This document shows positions 61,294 through 64,000 of a DNA stretch of 64,000 nucleotides, one piece after another (position 1 is the stretch's first letter; each line of letters opens with the position of its first letter). The translations under genes were made by a program, and so were the position numbers. Location of the stretch: contig NZ_JACHNV010000003.1 in assembly GCF_014199535.1 (NCBI RefSeq), positions 62,001 through 126,000 of the forward strand, read 5' to 3'. The notes beneath the pieces are model-generated. The model was not told the DNA's origin. It saw only the letters and a list, made by a program, of their open reading frames with translations, and did not search any database. Source of the stretch: Hymenobacter latericoloratus. GTDB taxonomy: Bacteria > Bacteroidota > Bacteroidia > Cytophagales > Hymenobacteraceae.

Positions 61294-63468
61294 TTACAAC
61301 AGGCTTCGCAGCAGGTTGCGCACTTCGGTAGGCGACGCCACGCTGAAGCGGGCCAGAGACCGAACGCCGGAGCCCACTTTGATAGTGTAGGCCTCATTGG
61401 GCAGGGCCCGGAACGTGTCCTCATCGGTCCGGTCGTCGCCGAGGGCCAGGATAAAGCTGGGGTTGTAGGCCGCCAGCCACCGGGCGGCGGCGGTGCCTTT
61501 GTTGATGCCGGCCGTTTTTACCTCAATTACCTTGTTGCCTTCCATCACCTGCAGCTCGGTGTTAGAGGTCATGAACGTAAGGTGGTTGAGCAATTCCCGG
61601 GCCCGCACGTCGCCTAGCTCCACATCGGCGCGGCGGTAGTGCCACACCAGGGAGTAGTCTTTGTCCTCGATGAAGGAGCCGGCCGTGCGCGCCACGTACA
61701 TTTCCATGATGGGCCGGATGTCCTGCTTCCAGTTGTTGTTCAGGGGCTGAAACAGCTGCCAGTCCTCCCTGACCGGGCGCAGCCACACGCCATGCTCGGC
61801 AATAAAGTCGAGGGGTAGGTGCCCGAGCCAGTTCTGCAGGGTAGTCCGGTCGCGGCCACTGATAATAACCACGTGGTTTTGCGGATTGGCCGTCAGGGCC
61901 TGCAGCAGCAGCAGCAGTTCCTGATCGGGTTGGGCACGTTGGGGCAGGTTATGAAACGGCATCAGGGTCCCATCATAATCGAGCAGGAGCAAGCGCTGCT
62001 CCGCCGCCTGAAAATTGGCGGTCAGCTGCGCCGTAGCTTCCGGGGTTAGCTGCTCGGTGGCTAAGGTCAACTGCTTGATTTTGCTGTAGGCCAGGCGGTC
62101 TATGAACAGCTTGGTCCAGGCAAACACATCATACTGCTGCACCAGGGCCCGCATGGAGGCCATACGATGTTCCTGCTCTTCCTCGGGCATCACCAGCGCG
62201 TCGTGCATGGCCTCCGCCAGCTGGGCCGTATCCGTGGGGTTGATGATCAGGGCGTCGGATAGCTCCCGGGCGGCGCCGGCCCGCTCGCTCAGAATCAGCA
62301 CGCCCCGGGTTTCCACCTTGCTGGCCACAAACTCTTTGGCTACCAGATTCATGCCGTCGCGCATGGGGGTTACCAGTGCTACCTCGGCCAGGCGGTACAA
62401 GGCCGAAAGCTCTTCCAGCGGGAAGGAGCGGTAGAAGTAGTGAATGGGCGTCCAGGTAATGGTGCGGTACTGGGAATTGATGCGCCCCACGAGCTCATCA
62501 ATTTCTTCCTTAAGAGAAGCGTACTGGGCCACCTGGTCGCGGGAAGGTACCACCACCATAATCAGGCTGACTTGCTCGCGCCACTCGGGGTAGCGTTGCA
62601 GCAACACCTCAAACGCCCGCAGGCGCTCGGCAATGCCCTTGGAGTAGTCGAGCCGGTCGATGGAGAGGATAACGCGGGCATTATGCAGGGCGGCGCGGTA
62701 CTCAGCCTCGTGCTGCCGGGCCCGCTCCGAGGCCGCTACCTGCGCGTACCGCTGGTAGTCAATGCCCATGGGGAAGGCATCAATCAGCACGGTGCGGTTG
62801 GCGGTTTCAAGCTGCCCGTTCTGCGAAGAAAGCCCCAGCACCTGCGACACGGCGCTGAGGAAGTGGCGCATGTACCCGAAAGTGTGGAACCCGATGAGGT
62901 CGGCGCCGAGCATGCCGCGCAGCAGCTCTGAGCGCCACGGCAGCGCCCGCACCAACTCGTAAGAAGGAAACGGGATGTGCAGAAAAAAGCCGATGGTGCA
63001 GTCGGGGCGGGCTTTGCGCAGCATCTCGGGTAGCAGCAGCAGCTGATAATCGTGCACCCAGATGGTATCCTCGGGGCCGGCCAGCTCCAGCACGGCCCGG
63101 CAGAATTTCTCGTTCACCGCAACGTAAGCCTCCCAATGGGCCTGCTCGTAGGTGGCGTACTGCGGGAAGTAATGAAAGGTAGGCCAGAGGGTAGAGTTAC
63201 TGAAGCCTTCGTAAAAGTCACGGATTTCCGATTCGGTCAGAAACACCGGCGCCATGCTGTCGGCGCTTAGTTCCTCCACAATGTATTGTTCTTCGGCCGC
63301 TGCTTCTACAAAGAGCCCCGGCCAGCCTACCCACACGTTGCCTTCCTGCCGGTAAATGGAGCCCAGTCCGGTGGCTAGCCCTCCTTCGCTGGGCTGAAAC
63401 GTAAGGCTATCTGCGGTGCGTTGAACTTTAGTAGGCAGGCGGTTAGAAACGATAATCGTGCGGGACAT
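61294..63468 (-). CDS. Bifunctional trehalose-6-phosphate synthase/phosphatase
   Basis: The 724-residue fusion has an OtsA-like GT20 part (about 1-465; begins IIVSNRLP and GGLATGLG, and has IWVHDYQLLLLPEML, LHIPFPSYE, IGFHTFGYMRHF and LDYSKGIAERL) and an OtsB-like HAD part (about 490-724; LLLLDYDGTLMP with the two Asp residues, IISGRDRTT, and GDDRTDEDTF). Thus one polypeptide would make trehalose 6-phosphate from UDP- or GDP-glucose and dephosphorylate it. Convergent with the GH15 gene, it forms a trehalose module. Confidence 0.93.
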   Translation of the reverse strand: MSRTIIVSNRLPTKVQRTADSLTFQPSEGGLATGLGSIYRQEGNVWVGWPGLFVEAAAEEQYIVEELSADSMAPVFLTESEIRDFYEGFSNSTLWPTFHYFPQYATYEQAHWEAYVAVNEKFCRAVLELAGPEDTIWVHDYQLLLLPEMLRKARPDCTIGFFLHIPFPSYELVRALPWRSELLRGMLGADLIGFHTFGYMRHFLSAVSQVLGLSSQNGQLETANRTVLIDAFPMGIDYQRYAQVAASERARQHEAEYRAALHNARVILSIDRLDYSKGIAERLRAFEVLLQRYPEWREQVSLIMVVVPSRDQVAQYASLKEEIDELVGRINSQYRTITWTPIHYFYRSFPLEELSALYRLAEVALVTPMRDGMNLVAKEFVASKVETRGVLILSERAGAARELSDALIINPTDTAQLAEAMHDALVMPEEEQEHRMASMRALVQQYDVFAWTKLFIDRLAYSKIKQLTLATEQLTPEATAQLTANFQAAEQRLLLLDYDGTLMPFHNLPQRAQPDQELLLLLQALTANPQNHVVIISGRDRTTLQNWLGHLPLDFIAEHGVWLRPVREDWQLFQPLNNNWKQDIRPIMEMYVARTAGSFIEDKDYSLVWHYRRADVELGDVRARELLNHLTFMTSNTELQVMEGNKVIEVKTAGINKGTAAARWLAAYNPSFILALGDDRTDEDTFRALPNEAYTIKVGSGVRSLARFSVASPTEVRNLLRSLL

Positions 63469-63711
63469 GAGCCGTGGCGAAATGATGATTATCCCTCCTT
63501 ACGGGAGAAAACGGCCTCTAGTCGTTATTTTTTCCGCCGCGTTGCCCCGGCGCCCTCGTAGCGCTGAGCTTAGCTAAACAGTAGCTGGCTGGGCGCCGGC
63601 CGGGCCGTTTTGGCTTAGCAGGCGGCTGTTGTTGCGGGGTAAAAAATTGCGAGCCATGCACTTGCCTGAAGCAGCCCAGCCGCCAGTTGCGGCCCGGCCT
63701 GCCGGCCAAAA
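63469..63711. other. Non-coding region before the window end
   Basis: About 240 bases with no supported gene. GC-rich with a C/G palindrome-rich stretch at 63588-63710 (for example GGCCCGGCCTGCCGGCC at 63691-63707). The promoter of the OtsAB fusion should lie at 63470-63560, but I see no clear -33/-7 pair. Confidence 0.35.
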
Positions 63712-63739
63712 AAAGTAGCGGACTACTGCCCGCTACTTT
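63712..63739 (-). terminator. Terminator of the sugar dehydrogenase gene
   Basis: Stem AAAGTAGCGG (63712-63721) and inverse (63730-63739), 8-base loop, followed on the minus strand by TTTTT-like tract (AAAAAAA on the plus strand). It is 34 bases after the stop at 63773. Confidence 0.7.
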
Positions 63740-63772
63740 CTTCTTCCGACCAATGCGGCTCGGGGCGTTTGC

Positions 63773-64000
63773 CTACTGCCGGGCCACGCGGTAAATCACG
63801 CCGTTCGTATCATCCGACACCAGCAGCGCACCGTCGCGGCCAACGGCTACCCCTACCAGGCGGGCGAAGTGGGAGCGGTTATTATTTACCAGGAAGCCAG
63901 TCAGGAAATCGTCGAAGCGCACCGGCTGGCCGTTTTCGAAGTGAACCCGCACCACCTTGTAGCCCACGGGCGTACTCCGGTTCCAGGAGCCGCGCAGGGC
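63773..64000 (-). CDS. PQQ/sorbosone-type sugar dehydrogenase, C-terminal fragment (cut by window edge)
   Basis: Seventy-five codons remain, ending in VIYRVARQ. The visible part reads LRGSWNRSTPVGYKVVRVHF, FDDFLTGF and a VGVAVGRDGALLVSDDTNG blade, the C-terminal end of L-sorbosone dehydrogenase-like beta-propellers. The GSWNRSxPVGYKVV signature is strong. The start lies beyond the window. The enzyme would be periplasmic and oxidise a sugar. Confidence 0.8.
   Translation of the reverse strand, partial: ALRGSWNRSTPVGYKVVRVHFENGQPVRFDDFLTGFLVNNNRSHFARLVGVAVGRDGALLVSDDTNGVIYRVARQ

Overview
This window looks like chromosomal DNA from a high-GC member of the Bacteroidota, most likely Hymenobacter or a close relative. 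I infer this from several things: TonB-dependent receptors with carboxypeptidase-like N-terminal domains, a secreted protease with a Por/type IX secretion C-terminal domain, Bacteroidota -7 promoter elements of the TAnnTTTGC type, PepSY membrane proteins beside siderophore receptors, and GC-rich coding with intergenic palindromic repeats. I see no rRNA, CRISPR array, transposase, integrase or phage structural gene. One tRNA (Glu, TTC) lies at 58325-58396.

Layout. 1-7138: the tail of one TonB receptor, then a small His-rich exported protein, a second siderophore-type receptor, and an ABC ATPase with two ABC-2 permeases. 7178-9825: small hypothetical proteins, a lipoprotein and a Crp/Fnr-type regulator. 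10185-14066: a three-gene molybdenum hydroxylase operon of the PaoABC type. 14126-16364: an accessory islet with a very AT-rich gene of unknown function, a TPR pseudogene with an in-frame stop, and a DUF433/DUF5615 toxin-antitoxin pair. 16395-24481: MFS transporter, GNAT, YgiD-type dioxygenase, a large MGH1/GH63-type glucosidase, and a dienelactone hydrolase flanked by two ankyrin paralogues. 24656-33862: an iron region with two TonB receptors, two PepSY membrane proteins and a bile-acid/sodium-symporter-family protein; Fur-like palindromes precede both receptors. 33996-38584: luciferase-like monooxygenase, Vat-type acetyltransferase, TSUP permease, small periplasmic protein, SDR enzyme. 38977-42282: an Lgt-like membrane protein, an AT-rich DUF3223-like gene, a tetraether-synthase-like radical SAM protein and a small membrane protein. 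42400-54793: lipoprotein, Fpg/Nei glycosylase, PhzF, M48-like protease, matrixin-like T9SS protease, ABC exporter, MFS exporter and a large exported protein of unknown function. 55019-58181: a divergent copper pair (DUF305 lipoprotein and CopA). 58509-64000: TVP38-family protein, GH15-type enzyme, trehalose synthase/phosphatase fusion and the 3' end of a sorbosone/PQQ-type sugar dehydrogenase.

How genes work together. The iron region would bring ferric siderophores across the outer membrane, with PepSY proteins probably handling reduction or release. The copper pair exports and buffers Cu(I). The GH15, GH63-like and OtsAB-type genes point to trehalose or related osmolyte metabolism. The Lgt-like and radical SAM genes suggest a lipid-modifying system that has been split by an inserted AT-rich gene. 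Intergenic spaces are rich in palindromic repeats, some nested inside one another, and in rho-independent terminators. Coordinates were read by eye, and base composition is estimated rather than computed.
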